Positions 1 through 9,845 of a DNA stretch of 64,000 bases are shown here, in pieces. The position numbers and the translations under genes are program-made. The DNA lies in contig NZ_PHUL01000001.1 of the NCBI RefSeq assembly GCF_002813425.1, positions 2,611,001 to 2,675,000 on the forward strand, written 5' to 3'. The notes below the pieces were generated by a model that worked only from the letters and a program-made list of their open reading frames with translations, was not told the origin of the DNA and searched no databases. Source of the stretch: Cellulophaga sp. RHA19 (GTDB lineage Bacteria; Bacteroidota; Bacteroidia; Flavobacteriales; Flavobacteriaceae). Numbering within the stretch: position 1 is the first letter of the stretch; each line of letters begins with the position of its first letter.

Positions 1-69
1 GGAGTATTGACACCATTTGCTTTTGTAATACAGCAGAATAATAGTGTACAAAGTAAAGACAGTAGATAA
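1..69 (+). CDS. C-terminal end of an unidentified protein (cut by left edge)
   Basis: Frame 1 is open from the first base to a TAA at 67-69 and gives 22 residues beginning GVLTPFAFVIQQ and ending in a polar KDSR tail. The start lies outside the window, so no function can be given. The other forward frames close earlier. It is a weak call because 22 open codons in an AT-rich region is not strong evidence; the hydrophobic-then-polar ending would fit the end of a membrane protein, but this is a guess. Confidence 0.4.
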   Translation, partial: GVLTPFAFVIQQNNSVQSKDSR

Positions 70-351
70 TACGGCCTTCTTATATTTAAACAATACACTT
101 TATATTGTGATTTTATAACCATTAATTTTATTGCTATTCTGTATTTGTAACTAAAACGTGAATTTAATAGTAAGCATATGCATTGGCTAATTAATGTTGT
201 GAAATAACATATTTTGTGTGTTTGAACTGCTTTTTTGTACTTGTTAACGACTGCCGAAAAATAATAAACAGGGGCTAAACTACGATAAATATTGATAATT
301 AGTACGTTACAATCTATTTTTTAAATATATTAAAATATGATGCAAAATATT

Positions 352-382
352 TTGATAGATAAAATAAAAAAAATTATCTTTG
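352..382 (+). promoter_or_regulatory. Promoter of tRNA-His
   Basis: A TTG at 352-354 and TATCTTTG at 375-382 are separated by 20 bases, matching the Bacteroidota housekeeping consensus TTG-N(about 20)-TAnnTTTG. The predicted start of transcription falls at about 387, some 11 bases ahead of the tRNA. Confidence 0.75.
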
Positions 383-397
383 CATCCGCTTACAAAT

Positions 398-472
398 GGT
401 GGATGTAGCTCAGCTGGTTAGAGTATCGGTTTGTGGTACCGAGGGTCGCCGGTTCGAACCCGGTCTTCCACC
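398..472 (+). tRNA. tRNA-His (anticodon GTG)
   Basis: The stretch folds as a cloverleaf: acceptor 399-405 with 466-471 region, a GGTT-containing D loop, anticodon loop TTGTGGT with GTG at 433-435, and a T arm with TTCGAAC. G at 398 can pair with C at 472, giving the extra G-1:C73 pair that histidyl-tRNA synthetase reads. CCA is not encoded as such. Acceptor pair 6:67 appears to be a T-T mismatch (bases 404 and 466-467 region), which is unusual but tolerable. No other tRNA adjoins it. Confidence 0.95.
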
Positions 473-480
473 CAAAAGCA

Positions 481-510
481 AAGCCTTATCAATTTTGATA
501 AGGCTTTTTT
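481..510 (+). terminator. Rho-independent terminator of tRNA-His
   Basis: An 11-bp perfect stem AAGCCTTATCA / TGATAAGGCTT with a 4-base loop is followed by a T run to 510. It begins 9 bases after the tRNA. Confidence 0.9.
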
Positions 511-530
511 GATTTTAATAGATGAATAAT

Positions 531-569
531 AAATAAAAAACCCTTTACTAATTATTTAGTAAAGGGTTT
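531..569 (-). terminator. Terminator of the M28 peptidase gene
   Basis: Stem CCCTTTACTAA (541-551) / TTAGTAAAGGG (556-566), extended by AAA/TTT. Read on the minus strand it is followed by a T-rich run (complement of 531-540). It lies 29 bases past the stop codon of the minus-strand peptidase. Confidence 0.85.
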
Positions 570-597
570 ACTTGTTTTAAAAAGCTAGGTTTTTAAT

Positions 598-2160
598 CTA
601 TTCTGTAGGTTTATCTACAACTAGTTTGTTTGCTCTGTTAGCAATTTCCCATGCTGTGTAAAAAACTAATCTAGTTCTGTTCTCTAATAGATCGTAGTTA
701 ATCTTATCTGGAGTATCAGATGGTTGATGATAATCATCATGAGTACCGTTAAAATAGAAAATAATAGGGATGTTGTTTTTAGCAAAGTTATAGTGATCAC
801 TTCTGTAGTAAAAACGGTTGGGATCATTTTCATCATTATAAGTATAATCTAAAACAACATTGGTGTATTTTTTATTTACTTCTTCAGATAAGTTGTGCAA
901 TTCTGTACTTAATTTATCAGATCCAATAAGGTAAATATAGTTTCTGTCTCCTTCACGCTTAGGGTCAATTCTACCAACCATATCAATATTTAAATCAGCA
1001 ACAGTATTTTCTAAAGGAAAAATTGGATCTACATCTGTATAGTGTTGAGAACCTAATAGACCTTTTTCTTCACCAGTAACGTGTAAAAATACAACAGAAC
1101 GTTTTGGTCCGTTACCATCTAATTCTGCCTTTCTAAAAGCTTCAGCAATTTCTAGTAATGCAACAGTACCAGAACCATCATCATCAGCACCATTATTAAC
1201 TTGTCCGTCTGCAGATACACCAATGTGGTCTAAGTGAGAAGATATAACAAGATATTCATCTGGTTTCTCAGAACCTTTAATGTAAGCAACTACATTTTCA
1301 GACTTTACATCTTTATTGCCGCTTTTTAAATCTACATTTAAAGTAGTGTTAACAACTTTAGGTGTGTTATCTGTAGCAATGTTTTTAACAATGGCGTTTG
1401 CTAATTTAGAATTAACTAAAATTGTTGCAAACTTATTAGGTGTTGCAGGTTTAGGAGAAATTCTTTCTCTACCGCTTTTTTTCATTTGAGCAAAATATTG
1501 CTGGTATCTTGGGTAGTTGTTTTCGTCGTAAAAAATAATACCTACTGCACCTTTTTCTTTTGCAGTTTCAACTCTTTTTGCTAATGCTTCAGAAGGGTTG
1601 TTCCAAGAAGATTTTTCTTTAGAACCAGACAATACATAAGTACCATCATCATTTTTAGGTTCTCCTACTTTAGCTATAATAATTTTATCTGTAACGTCTA
1701 GGTTTTTATAGTCAGAGTAGTTTTCTTCTTCTATACCAAAACCTACATATACAACATTAGTGTAGTCTCCAGAAGCAGCAGTAGTAGCAACATAATCCTC
1801 TCCTAATTTGTATTCCGTTCCGTTTATGCTAAGAGAACCTGTAGGTAGTTTAGATATCTCTAAAGGAACATCTTGAAAGTAGTTGCCATCTGCTTTAGCT
1901 GGTTTAATACCTAAACCTATATATTCTTTTTTAATGTATTCTATTGCCTTTTTTTGTCCAGGTTTTCCTGTCTCACGGCCTTCAAATTCATCAGAAGCAT
2001 AAGTGTATAAGTGTGTTTTTAATTCAGCTTCGGTAATAGTGTTACCATAAGTTTCTGGATTAGCTTCCACAGCCTTTTCCGTTTTCTTTTCGCCTGTAGT
2101 TTTCTGAGTCGAATTACAGCTTACAGCCAAAGCTAAGGCCATAAATGCTAGTTTTTTCAT
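598..2160 (-). CDS. M28-family zinc peptidase lipoprotein with PA domain
   Basis: The 520-residue product starts with a lipoprotein signal ending in the lipobox AVSC, so it is predicted to be lipid-anchored in the cell envelope. The C-terminal half carries the M28 two-zinc ligands: HLD in SSHLDHIG (about residue 312), the Asp in NNGADDDGSG, the Glu pair in TGEEKGLLGS, the Asp in NIDMVGR and the His in SDHYNF. A protease-associated (PA) insert occupies roughly residues 125-265. It probably acts as an aminopeptidase or carboxypeptidase on extracytoplasmic peptides; family membership does not fix the specificity. The gene stands alone, has its own terminator, and shows no defect. Confidence 0.92.
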   Translation of the reverse strand: MKKLAFMALALAVSCNSTQKTTGEKKTEKAVEANPETYGNTITEAELKTHLYTYASDEFEGRETGKPGQKKAIEYIKKEYIGLGIKPAKADGNYFQDVPLEISKLPTGSLSINGTEYKLGEDYVATTAASGDYTNVVYVGFGIEEENYSDYKNLDVTDKIIIAKVGEPKNDDGTYVLSGSKEKSSWNNPSEALAKRVETAKEKGAVGIIFYDENNYPRYQQYFAQMKKSGRERISPKPATPNKFATILVNSKLANAIVKNIATDNTPKVVNTTLNVDLKSGNKDVKSENVVAYIKGSEKPDEYLVISSHLDHIGVSADGQVNNGADDDGSGTVALLEIAEAFRKAELDGNGPKRSVVFLHVTGEEKGLLGSQHYTDVDPIFPLENTVADLNIDMVGRIDPKREGDRNYIYLIGSDKLSTELHNLSEEVNKKYTNVVLDYTYNDENDPNRFYYRSDHYNFAKNNIPIIFYFNGTHDDYHQPSDTPDKINYDLLENRTRLVFYTAWEIANRANKLVVDKPTE

Positions 2161-2751
2161 ATTTGGATTTTTAATTGTTCTTGTATTTTGAAAAGTACTA
2201 AAAAATGGGCAATTATAAGTTATGCTTTAGGTTGTTTGTTAACATTTTAATAACAATGCTCTTTTGTTGTGTTTTTGCAAGTGTAGGTTGTTTTTACGCA
2301 TGTTATTGTTAGTTTTATAATTAAATTTATAGTAATAATGTGTTTTTGTTTATTCTGTTACAGTCTTTTTTTAAAGGCTTTACAGTGGTTTTAATGGTTA
2401 TTTAAGTCTTTGTTAGATAACTTCTTGTTTTTTATTAATATTTCAGCTTTTGTATTAACCTTTAGTTAATAAAATTACTTCTGTTGCAATATTTTAATGT
2501 ATTTTGTGTTATTTAACATATTAAATAGTAAGTATTTATACCTTTAATAAAAGTTAGTTATTACCACTGCTTTTAGGTGCATAACTAATTATTTGATTAA
2601 AATTTTACTAAGCAATAATACATATTGTAATTGTTTTAAAATGGAAGAGATTATGTTGGGGTTTACAGCAGGTGTAAAATAATTGATATTATTAATGTTA
2701 GAATAAAAAATAAAAACAACCCATAACAAAACCTCTAACCAACCTTTCTTT
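2161..2751. other. Intergenic region, divergent genes
   Basis: About 590 bases of very AT-rich DNA between the divergent peptidase and channel genes. I see no ORF longer than about 15 codons, no clear TAnnTTTG element in the right place for either gene, and no strong hairpin. It must contain both promoters. Confidence 0.5.
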
Positions 2752-4689
2752 ATGAAGAATTCTTTTTCTGAACGCTTAAACTACAAGGCAGAACGCTTTT
2801 TAAGCAAAGGAGGCTCATCAATCTTTAAGAGTCTTTTAATTATATTTATCGTTGTATTTGTATTTCTGGTAGGATTGCGATTATTACTTATAAATCTTTT
2901 TCCTAGTCTAGATTATACAGGAAACATTTTTAGAGATATTTGGGTTACTTTTTTAGAAATGACAGATCCTGGTAATATGAATCAGGATAATGATGCACCA
3001 ACTTTTTTAAAGGTTTTAACGGTTTTATCTGGCTTAACCGGTGTTATTTTGCTGTCTATGCTTATAGGTTTTATTACAACTGCCTTAGATACAATGTTGT
3101 ATGATTTTAGAAAAGGTAGGGGTAAGGTTATAGAAAGTAACCACACTATTATTTTAGGATGGAATGAGCGTGTAGTAGATGTTATAAGAGAATTGATTTT
3201 AGCTAATGAGAGCGAGTCTAAAGCGTCTGTTGTTATTTTATCTAACACAGATAAAGAAGAAATGGATAACTTAATTACTAAGCGTTTGCCAGATATGATG
3301 ACGACAGAGGTAATTACAACTCAAGGAGATTATGCCAATATTAACGAGCTAAAACGTATTAATTTACACTCGGCTAGGTCTATTATAATACTTGCTGGTT
3401 GTTCTGAAAGTGCAACTTTAAGTAAAAAGAAAGCTAGTGATGTACAATCTGTTAAATCTATCTTGGCAATTACAGCCTGTCAAAATGGTAAAAACGAGTT
3501 GCCAATTATTGCAGAGATTTTTACCAAAGAAAAAAGAGATATTATAAGCTTTTTTGAAGATGATAATATTATTGCTATTGATAGCTGGAATATTATGGGT
3601 AAACTTTTAATACAGACATCGTTAACAAGTGGTTTGGATTCTGTTTATAAAGAGATTTTATCTTTTGATGGCTGTGAAATATACTTTTATGAAGATGATT
3701 GGAATAAGGTGCCTTTTGGAGAATTAAGTTATTATTTAAAAGACGGTATTCCGTTGGGTATTTACTCAGAGGAAGAAGGTTTGGTGCTTAGGCCTCCAGT
3801 AGATAAAGTACTAAACAATGGAGATTCTGTTGTAATTTTAGCAGAAGATGATTCTACAATATCTTTTGAGGGGAAGCAATACTTTTTTCCTAATAGAGAT
3901 AAAAAAATTATTGATGTTCGTTTAGAGCAGAAGAAAAAACGAATTTTAATCTTAGGTTGGCATAAAGTGGCTGAAGTTTTTATAGAGGAGGCTACGGATT
4001 ACTTATTGGAAGGTTCAGATTTTGATATTTTGTTTGATGAACCTACGGATGAATTAACGCAGATAGTTACAGATATTAAAGGTTTATATCCAGATTTTAA
4101 TATCAATTTGCATAATTCTAATCCTTTAGATCTACACAAGCTTGAAGAAATTAATCCAGAGGGTTATGATACTGTTGTAATATTGTCTCAGAGTATGGAA
4201 GAGCAATCTGCAGATAAAATAGATTCTGATACCCTAATTATTTTACTGTTACTACGTAAACTAGTACAAAGCGCAGACGGACTACATATAATTACTCAGG
4301 TTTTAAATTCTGAAAATCAAGAAATAATTACACAAACAAATGTAGATGATTTTATAATTAGTAATAAGCTAATTACAATGATATTGGCGCAATTAAGTGA
4401 AGAGGCTTTAATGAAGACTTTTTACGATGATATTTTCTCTGAAGATGGAAGTGAAATTTATGTAAAACCAGCAACACTTTATTTTGATACTTTTCCGCAG
4501 AAAATAACTTTTGCAGATGCTATTTTTTGTGCACAACAGAGAGATGAAATTTGTTTAGGAATTAGAAAAGGTAATTTAAGCAAAAGCTTAGAAAATAATT
4601 TTGGTATTACTTTAAACTTATCTAAAGACACAGAAATAGAATTATTAGAAGATGATTTCTTAATTGTATTATCAGAAGACGAACTGTAA
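2752..4689 (+). CDS. CASTOR/POLLUX-like ion channel with two RCK/TrkA-N-type domains
   Basis: The 645-residue product has a hydrophobic helix at about 24-50, a pore-like segment (DIWVTFLEMTDPG, about 64-76) and a second helix at about 85-112, followed by two Rossmann-type units beginning IILGWNERV (about residue 132) and ILILGWHKVAEVF (about 400). This arrangement, two helices plus tandem NAD-binding-like RCK domains, is that of the CASTOR/POLLUX/SYM8 cation channel family and its bacterial relatives. Ion selectivity cannot be read from sequence; the usual TVGYG potassium filter is absent. It converges with the Na/Ca antiporter gene, sharing a terminator, and the two may both serve ion homeostasis. 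ATG start preceded by an A-rich stretch, as is common in this phylum. Confidence 0.85.
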   Translation: MKNSFSERLNYKAERFLSKGGSSIFKSLLIIFIVVFVFLVGLRLLLINLFPSLDYTGNIFRDIWVTFLEMTDPGNMNQDNDAPTFLKVLTVLSGLTGVILLSMLIGFITTALDTMLYDFRKGRGKVIESNHTIILGWNERVVDVIRELILANESESKASVVILSNTDKEEMDNLITKRLPDMMTTEVITTQGDYANINELKRINLHSARSIIILAGCSESATLSKKKASDVQSVKSILAITACQNGKNELPIIAEIFTKEKRDIISFFEDDNIIAIDSWNIMGKLLIQTSLTSGLDSVYKEILSFDGCEIYFYEDDWNKVPFGELSYYLKDGIPLGIYSEEEGLVLRPPVDKVLNNGDSVVILAEDDSTISFEGKQYFFPNRDKKIIDVRLEQKKKRILILGWHKVAEVFIEEATDYLLEGSDFDILFDEPTDELTQIVTDIKGLYPDFNINLHNSNPLDLHKLEEINPEGYDTVVILSQSMEEQSADKIDSDTLIILLLLRKLVQSADGLHIITQVLNSENQEIITQTNVDDFIISNKLITMILAQLSEEALMKTFYDDIFSEDGSEIYVKPATLYFDTFPQKITFADAIFCAQQRDEICLGIRKGNLSKSLENNFGITLNLSKDTEIELLEDDFLIVLSEDEL

Positions 4690-4710
4690 AATAGTAACTT
4701 TAAAACATTA

Positions 4711-4747
4711 AAAAGGAGTTTGTTTTACAAAATAAACTCCTTTTTTT
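4711..4747 (+). terminator. Bidirectional terminator between channel and antiporter genes
   Basis: Stem AAAAGGAGTTT / AAACTCCTTTT with flanking A and T runs on either side, placed between two converging genes. The T run on the plus strand spans 4741-4747. Confidence 0.85.
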
Positions 4748-4762
4748 ATATGATACATTATC

Positions 4763-5902
4763 TTAAATAATACTCGTAAACCAGTGTGATATATGAGATA
4801 GACCATTAGAAACTTCATTAATTAAAGGAATGTCATAGCTTAAACCTTTGCCAACAGAATATATTACAAATAACACATAAAGTAGTAATAGTAACTTTGC
4901 GTGTATTCCTTTTATGCCTTTTTTAGAAAGTATAAATATAAAAAATACAATTACGGTTAGTATTAAAAGTAGCACTCGCAATTGCCCTATGTTTTCAATA
5001 GTATCTGCACTCATTTCTATAGGTCCGTATATTAATGTAAACAAGAATAAAGGAAAACCCAAAGCAAAGCAAACATCAAATATGTTACTACCTAAAGCAT
5101 TAGCAACAGCGTCATCATAATTACCTTTCATTGCATCTTTGTAAGATATAATAGTGTCTGGTACACTTGTAGCAGCAGATGCTAAAACAACAGAAACAAA
5201 GTAAATAGGCATACCAGTTGCAGCACCAAATTCCTGGCAAGCTTCTACCAGCCAAAAACAAGCTAATCCTATAAATAAAACGGAAACAATTAGTAATCCA
5301 ATAGCTTTTACTTGGTTTATTTTAGAATCTCCAAGAACAACAGTAGCTAAATCACCTTTAAATAAGGCAACAGCTCTGTTGCCGCCATCAGCCTCTTCTT
5401 CGTAGTCGTTTTCTACTTCACCTGGTCCTTGACTAAGTAGCATATAGCCAACGTAAACAAAGTAAAGTGCCATTAAAATTAAACCGTGGATCCAATTTAA
5501 AGATGTACCGCTAATTACAAATATTAAAGCTAACTCTGCTAAAATTAATGCTATACCATCTCTGTATATTACTTTTTTAGAAACTTCTATTTTAGAAGTT
5601 ATCTTTTTTCCTATTACAACTAAAATTACAACCGCAGGTATAATCATTGCATTAAAAACAGCGCTACCAGCTGTTGTGCCAATACCACCAGAAAACCCGT
5701 CTTTATCTTTTAATACAAACAAAAAAAACAGTGTAGTAAATAATTCTGGTAAGCTGCTACCTATGGCGTTTATAGTGGCGCCTTTTATACCTTCTTTCAT
5801 GTTTCTGCCTAGGTAATTAGATGCCATTTCAAAGCCATCACAGGCTCTCCAAATTATAATACAGGTTATTAATATTAGTCCTAGTGAAGTTAAAATTGCC
5901 AT
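4763..5902 (-). CDS. Sodium/calcium exchanger family protein (CaCA)
   Basis: The 379-residue membrane protein holds the two inverted alpha repeats of CaCA antiporters: AIGSSLPELFTT near residue 46 and ASAATSVPDTIIS followed by NALGSNIFDV near residues 242-275. These carry the acidic and Ser/Asn residues that bind cation. An acidic cytoplasmic loop (about 165-175, NDYEEEADGG) separates the halves, as in the family. About ten to eleven hydrophobic helices are visible. It probably exports calcium or another cation in exchange for sodium or protons across the inner membrane. Confidence 0.9.
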   Translation of the reverse strand: MAILTSLGLILITCIIIWRACDGFEMASNYLGRNMKEGIKGATINAIGSSLPELFTTLFFLFVLKDKDGFSGGIGTTAGSAVFNAMIIPAVVILVVIGKKITSKIEVSKKVIYRDGIALILAELALIFVISGTSLNWIHGLILMALYFVYVGYMLLSQGPGEVENDYEEEADGGNRAVALFKGDLATVVLGDSKINQVKAIGLLIVSVLFIGLACFWLVEACQEFGAATGMPIYFVSVVLASAATSVPDTIISYKDAMKGNYDDAVANALGSNIFDVCFALGFPLFLFTLIYGPIEMSADTIENIGQLRVLLLILTVIVFFIFILSKKGIKGIHAKLLLLLYVLFVIYSVGKGLSYDIPLINEVSNGLSHISHWFTSII

Positions 5903-5991
5903 AAATAGTTTGTTGGTTTTGGGTAAATTTAAATAAATAAAATAGAAAATGTTTAAAAATATTATTGGGTGGCATCAAATGCAATTAATAT

Positions 5992-6005
5992 GTAACATTT
6001 GTTAC
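5992..6005. repeat. Inverted repeat in the antiporter/desaturase divergent region
   Basis: GTAAC-ATTT-GTTAC, a 14-base inverted repeat, sits between the divergent genes at 5902 and 6053. It could be an operator for either gene; no protein can be assigned. Confidence 0.4.
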
Positions 6006-6052
6006 GTTCTATTTGTTAGAAAATATAGATATTTACGACTCTTAATTGTAGT

Positions 6053-6934
6053 ATGACAAAATATTTAGATGCTTTTATTAGTGCTTTTTCAGGTTCTTTA
6101 AGTTGGACCTGGAAGTCTATAATTTTTGATGTGCCTTGGTACACCAACTATTTTTGGGGGTTATTATTAATTTCGTTACTTGTTTGGAGTTTAGAAATTG
6201 TATTTCCTTGGCGTAAAAATCAGTCTATATTTAGAAAAGATTTTTGGTTAGATTTTTTCTATATGTTTTTTAATTTCTTTGTTTTTTCTATAGTTATTAG
6301 TGGTTTTTACAAAGTGCTAGAGTTATTGTTTAACTCTAGTGGTATTACAATTAAAAGCTTAGCTATTGTAGATTTGTCTAAGTTGCATATGGCTTGGCAA
6401 TTATTAATTTTCTTTATAGTTCTAGACTTTGTGCAGTGGTTTACACATGTATTGTTGCATAAATTTCCTGTATTGTGGAACTTTCATAAAGTGCACCATA
6501 GTGTTAAAGAAATGGGTTTTGCTGCTCATTTACGTTACCATTGGATGGAAAACGTATTGTATAAGCCATTAAAAACCTTTGGTGTTTTAGTTTTAGGTGG
6601 TTTTGAGCCAGAACAAGCATATATAGTTCACTTTTTTGCAATTACTATAGGGCATTTTAATCATTCTAACATAAAAATTACGTGGGGACCATTAAAATAT
6701 ATATTTAATAATCCGGTAATGCACTTATATCATCATGCATACACAATACCAGAAGGTTCTTATGGTGTTAATTTTGGAATTAGTTTAAGTCTTTGGGATT
6801 ATATTTTTAAAACAAACTACATACCAGAAGATAGTGGTACAATACGTTTAGGTTTTAAGGGTGATGATCATTTTCCTAAAGGATTTGTAAAGCAGAATTT
6901 ATACGGTTTTACAAAAGATAAAAATGTAGAGTAG
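6053..6934 (+). CDS. Sterol desaturase / fatty acid hydroxylase superfamily protein
   Basis: The 293-residue membrane protein shows the His clusters of the di-iron fatty acid hydroxylase superfamily: HVLLHKFPVLWNFHKVHHS (about residues 137-155), HFNHSN (about 204) and HLYHHAY (about 225). Four or so hydrophobic segments precede and surround them. The enzyme would hydroxylate or desaturate a membrane lipid; the substrate is unknown. The gene is monocistronic, with a terminator directly behind it. Confidence 0.88.
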   Translation: MTKYLDAFISAFSGSLSWTWKSIIFDVPWYTNYFWGLLLISLLVWSLEIVFPWRKNQSIFRKDFWLDFFYMFFNFFVFSIVISGFYKVLELLFNSSGITIKSLAIVDLSKLHMAWQLLIFFIVLDFVQWFTHVLLHKFPVLWNFHKVHHSVKEMGFAAHLRYHWMENVLYKPLKTFGVLVLGGFEPEQAYIVHFFAITIGHFNHSNIKITWGPLKYIFNNPVMHLYHHAYTIPEGSYGVNFGISLSLWDYIFKTNYIPEDSGTIRLGFKGDDHFPKGFVKQNLYGFTKDKNVE

Positions 6935-6978
6935 TGTTTATTGATTTTTATGGTTTAATTAAATTGTAATTATCTATA

Positions 6979-7022
6979 AAAAACCTTTTTTACATAAACT
7001 GTGGTATGTAAAAAAGGTTTTG
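6979..7022 (+). terminator. Bidirectional terminator between desaturase gene and egtD
   Basis: Long stem AAAACCTTTTTTACATA / TATGTAAAAAAGGTTTT with an 8-base loop between converging genes; it can serve both strands. Confidence 0.85.
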
Positions 7023-7046
7023 TGTTTGTCTTAGTTACTCTTTAAA

Positions 7047-7985
7047 TTACTTAACCCAAAGGCTGTCTGTAAAATAATGTTTACAATCTAAAAAGTTTGT
7101 AGCAAGAGTGTAACCTGTTTTTGTGGCTAAATCTTCAATCTCATTAAGGTCGTATTTTTTAGATAACTCTGTCCAAATAAGCTCGTTCTGATTAAAATTA
7201 ATCACTTTATCTAATTTTTTAAGATAAACCTGTTGCTTTTTAAGGCTTACAATGTAACTTTTTACTTCTCCGTTAGTTGGGTTGTAATGGCAATAAAAAT
7301 CAAAATCATCAATTTTAAAATCGGCTTCTAACTCTCTGTTAATACGTAGTAATAGGTTAAGGTTAAAACGTTTTGTAATTCCGTCTTTGTCAAAATACGC
7401 ATTGTGTATGGTAATAGGGTTCTTTTTTAGATCTATGCCAATTAGTAACTTATCCTTAGGCTTCATATTCTTATTAAAAAGCTGTAGTAGCTCTGTGGCT
7501 TCATCATAAGCATAATTGCCAATATTACTTCCTAAAAACAGCAGTAAACTTGGTGTAGTGTCTTGTTTAAGCTCTTTAAGCATTTTAAAATAGTCGCCAA
7601 TTTTAGGTTTAATAGATACATTTGGTAAGCGTTCTTTTAGTTTTTTGGTAAGCATATCTATTGCTTCTTTGCTGATATCTATTGGTATGTAGTGAAAAGC
7701 AATGTTGTTTTTCTCTAAATATTCTAATAGTTTAAAAGTTTTAAACCCGTCGCCAGCACCAAACTCTATAATGTTAAACGGTACTTTAAACTCTAGCGCA
7801 TCAACAATTTGTTTTGCTTGAAGCGATAAAATCTCAAATTCACTATCTGTTAAATAGTATGATTGCATGTGCATAATTTCCTGAAAAATTCTGCTACCTG
7901 CATCATCGTAAAAGTATTTAGAAGAAAGGTGTTTTTTTGGCGTACTTAGGCCGTCTAATATATCTTTATCAAAAGTATAATCCAT
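7047..7985 (-). CDS. egtD: L-histidine N(alpha)-methyltransferase, ergothioneine synthesis
   Basis: The 312-residue product fits EgtD, which adds three methyl groups to histidine from S-adenosylmethionine to give hercynine. Visible marks are the N-terminal YDDAGSRIFQEIMHMQSYYLT region that shapes the histidine site, and the SAM-binding IEFGAGDGFKT (about residue 72). Length matches the family (about 310-330). It follows egtB with a 3-base gap, so the two are translationally close and in the same operon. Confidence 0.93.
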   Translation of the reverse strand: MDYTFDKDILDGLSTPKKHLSSKYFYDDAGSRIFQEIMHMQSYYLTDSEFEILSLQAKQIVDALEFKVPFNIIEFGAGDGFKTFKLLEYLEKNNIAFHYIPIDISKEAIDMLTKKLKERLPNVSIKPKIGDYFKMLKELKQDTTPSLLLFLGSNIGNYAYDEATELLQLFNKNMKPKDKLLIGIDLKKNPITIHNAYFDKDGITKRFNLNLLLRINRELEADFKIDDFDFYCHYNPTNGEVKSYIVSLKKQQVYLKKLDKVINFNQNELIWTELSKKYDLNEIEDLATKTGYTLATNFLDCKHYFTDSLWVK

Positions 7986-7988
7986 AAT

Positions 7989-9137
7989 TTATTGTGCAAG
8001 TCTTATTCCAGAAAATAACCAACGCATATCTGGCTGAAAAAAGTTTCTGTATGTTTTTCTACTGTGGTTCTCTTGTGTTGCTATAGAGGCTCCTCTAAGC
8101 ACGTGTTGGTTAATCATAAACTTACCATTATACTCACCTAAAGCACCTGGAGCTTTAGAAAAGTTAGGGTAAGGTAAATAGGCACTATTGGTCCATTCCC
8201 AAAGCTGACCGTAATTTAGGTATTCTGCGGCAACTTCCCATTCAAATTCTGTAGGTAAACGCATTTGTTTCCATTCCGCGTAGGCATAAGCTTCGTACAT
8301 GCTAATGTGTGTAACCGGTTTATTGGGTTCTACAGGCTTAAAACCATCTAGCGTATAGTAATGCCAAACGTCTTTGACTTTGTGCCAGTATAGCGGTGCT
8401 GCAATTTCATTTTTAGTAATATAATCCCAGCCTTCTGCGTGCCAAAGGTTAAAGTTGGTGTAGCCGCCAGCCTCTATAAATGCAATATACTCTGCATTGG
8501 TGGTTAGGTTGTTGCTAATTTTAAAATTATGAATATAAGTTTTGTGTACACCTAATTCATTATCAAAACTAAAACCTGAAGAGTTGTAGCCTATTTGGTA
8601 CACGCCTTCTTTTATGCATATAAACTCTTGTTTTTGCGTAATATTTTTTAAGGCTATATTATTCTCTAGAGTAGGGAATGTAGGCTGATTTCCAAAAATG
8701 TATTTAATATCATAATAAAATAACTCTTGGTGTTGTTGCTCGTGGTTTATACCTAGCTCTATAATTTCTAAGGCTTCTTTAGGTAGGTTATTATCCAAAA
8801 AGGCAATCATTTTGTTATCTACATAGTTTCTATAGGTATAAACTTCGTCTACAGTTGGCCTAGTCATTAATCCTCTATTAGGACGCAAAACACGTTCGCC
8901 AGCATTGTTATAGTAGCTATTAAAAAGATATGCAAAATCGTCATTATAAACGGTATATTCTGGGCTAAATTCTTTTAAAACAAACTGCTCAAAAAACCAA
9001 GTGGTATGTGCTAAATGCCATTTAGGTGGCGACACAAATTCTGTTGGTTGAACAGAGTAATCTTCAGTTTTTAGGCCTTTACATATGTCTGTAAATTTGT
9101 TACGAGTATTTAGGTATGCGTCTTTTATATTAGTCAT
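7989..9137 (-). CDS. egtB: Ergothioneine sulfoxide synthase-like protein
   Basis: The 382-residue product has an N-terminal DinB-like bundle with the iron ligands in [13 protein letters not shown] (about 40-52) and [13 protein letters not shown] (about 132-144), and a C-terminal FGE-sulfatase fold with [11 protein letters not shown] and a GIRLAQ end. EgtB is a non-heme iron enzyme that oxidatively joins hercynine to a thiol donor. No egtA (gamma-glutamylcysteine ligase) or egtC lies nearby, so the protein may use cysteine directly as some type II EgtBs do; that is inference. Its ATG overlaps the upstream hydrolase-OsmC gene by 8 bases. Confidence 0.92.
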   Translation of the reverse strand: MTNIKDAYLNTRNKFTDICKGLKTEDYSVQPTEFVSPPKWHLAHTTWFFEQFVLKEFSPEYTVYNDDFAYLFNSYYNNAGERVLRPNRGLMTRPTVDEVYTYRNYVDNKMIAFLDNNLPKEALEIIELGINHEQQHQELFYYDIKYIFGNQPTFPTLENNIALKNITQKQEFICIKEGVYQIGYNSSGFSFDNELGVHKTYIHNFKISNNLTTNAEYIAFIEAGGYTNFNLWHAEGWDYITKNEIAAPLYWHKVKDVWHYYTLDGFKPVEPNKPVTHISMYEAYAYAEWKQMRLPTEFEWEVAAEYLNYGQLWEWTNSAYLPYPNFSKAPGALGEYNGKFMINQHVLRGASIATQENHSRKTYRNFFQPDMRWLFSGIRLAQ

Positions 9138-9576
9138 TTACTATGGTTGTGTCTATAATAATATCACTTTGTAATGTTCTGTGAACAGGGCATTTAGAGG
9201 CTATCTCTTTAAGTCTTTGTTTTTGTATTTCATCTAGGTTGCCTATAAACTTTAATTTTTTAGAAAGATGGTCATATTTAGTTGGTTTATCAACATCTAG
9301 CATTAAATCTGCACTGTGTTTTTTTGCATACGTAATATAAACAAAAACTTCTTGTAAATCCCATTTTTTGCGCTGCGCATACATTTTTAAAGTCATTACG
9401 GTGCAAGCAGCTAAACCTGCACTCAGAAAATCGTAAGGAGACGGACCAAAGTCATCACCTATATCTTCTGGTTCATCTGCAATTAAAGTATGTTTTTTGG
9501 TTTGTATTGTTGTGGTAAAATTGTCTTCTAGTAAGTTAAGGTGTCCAACCAATTGTTCGCCATCTGTAGAGAGCAT
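9130..9576 (-). CDS. OsmC-like half of the broken fusion, internal ORF
   Basis: This open frame from an internal Met (148 residues) carries the complete OsmC domain: [23 protein letters not shown] and CPVHRTL hold the two reactive cysteines. If the frameshift is real it could only be made by internal initiation, for which I see no dedicated signal. It sits directly before egtB. Confidence 0.7.
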   Translation of the reverse strand: MLSTDGEQLVGHLNLLEDNFTTTIQTKKHTLIADEPEDIGDDFGPSPYDFLSAGLAACTVMTLKMYAQRKKWDLQEVFVYITYAKKHSADLMLDVDKPTKYDHLSKKLKFIGNLDEIQKQRLKEIASKCPVHRTLQSDIIIDTTIVND

Positions 9577-9845
9577 CTTATTCTCTTTAGGCTCAAAATA
9601 ACGCTGTACCCAAGTACCAATTACATTACCAGCATAAACACTATCTTTTGGGTTGGTAAGTAGGTGGTCTGCTTGGTCTAAACTTACAAAGCTTTTAGGG
9701 TGGTGTGCGGTTAAATAAAGCTCCTGAGCGTTGTCTACACCAACTATGGTGTCTATAGGTGAGTGCAGTATTAAAATAGGTTTACGCAGCTCTTTCGTGA
9801 TTTTAGGTAAATCGGTTTTACTAAAATCTTCAGCAAATTCTTTAT

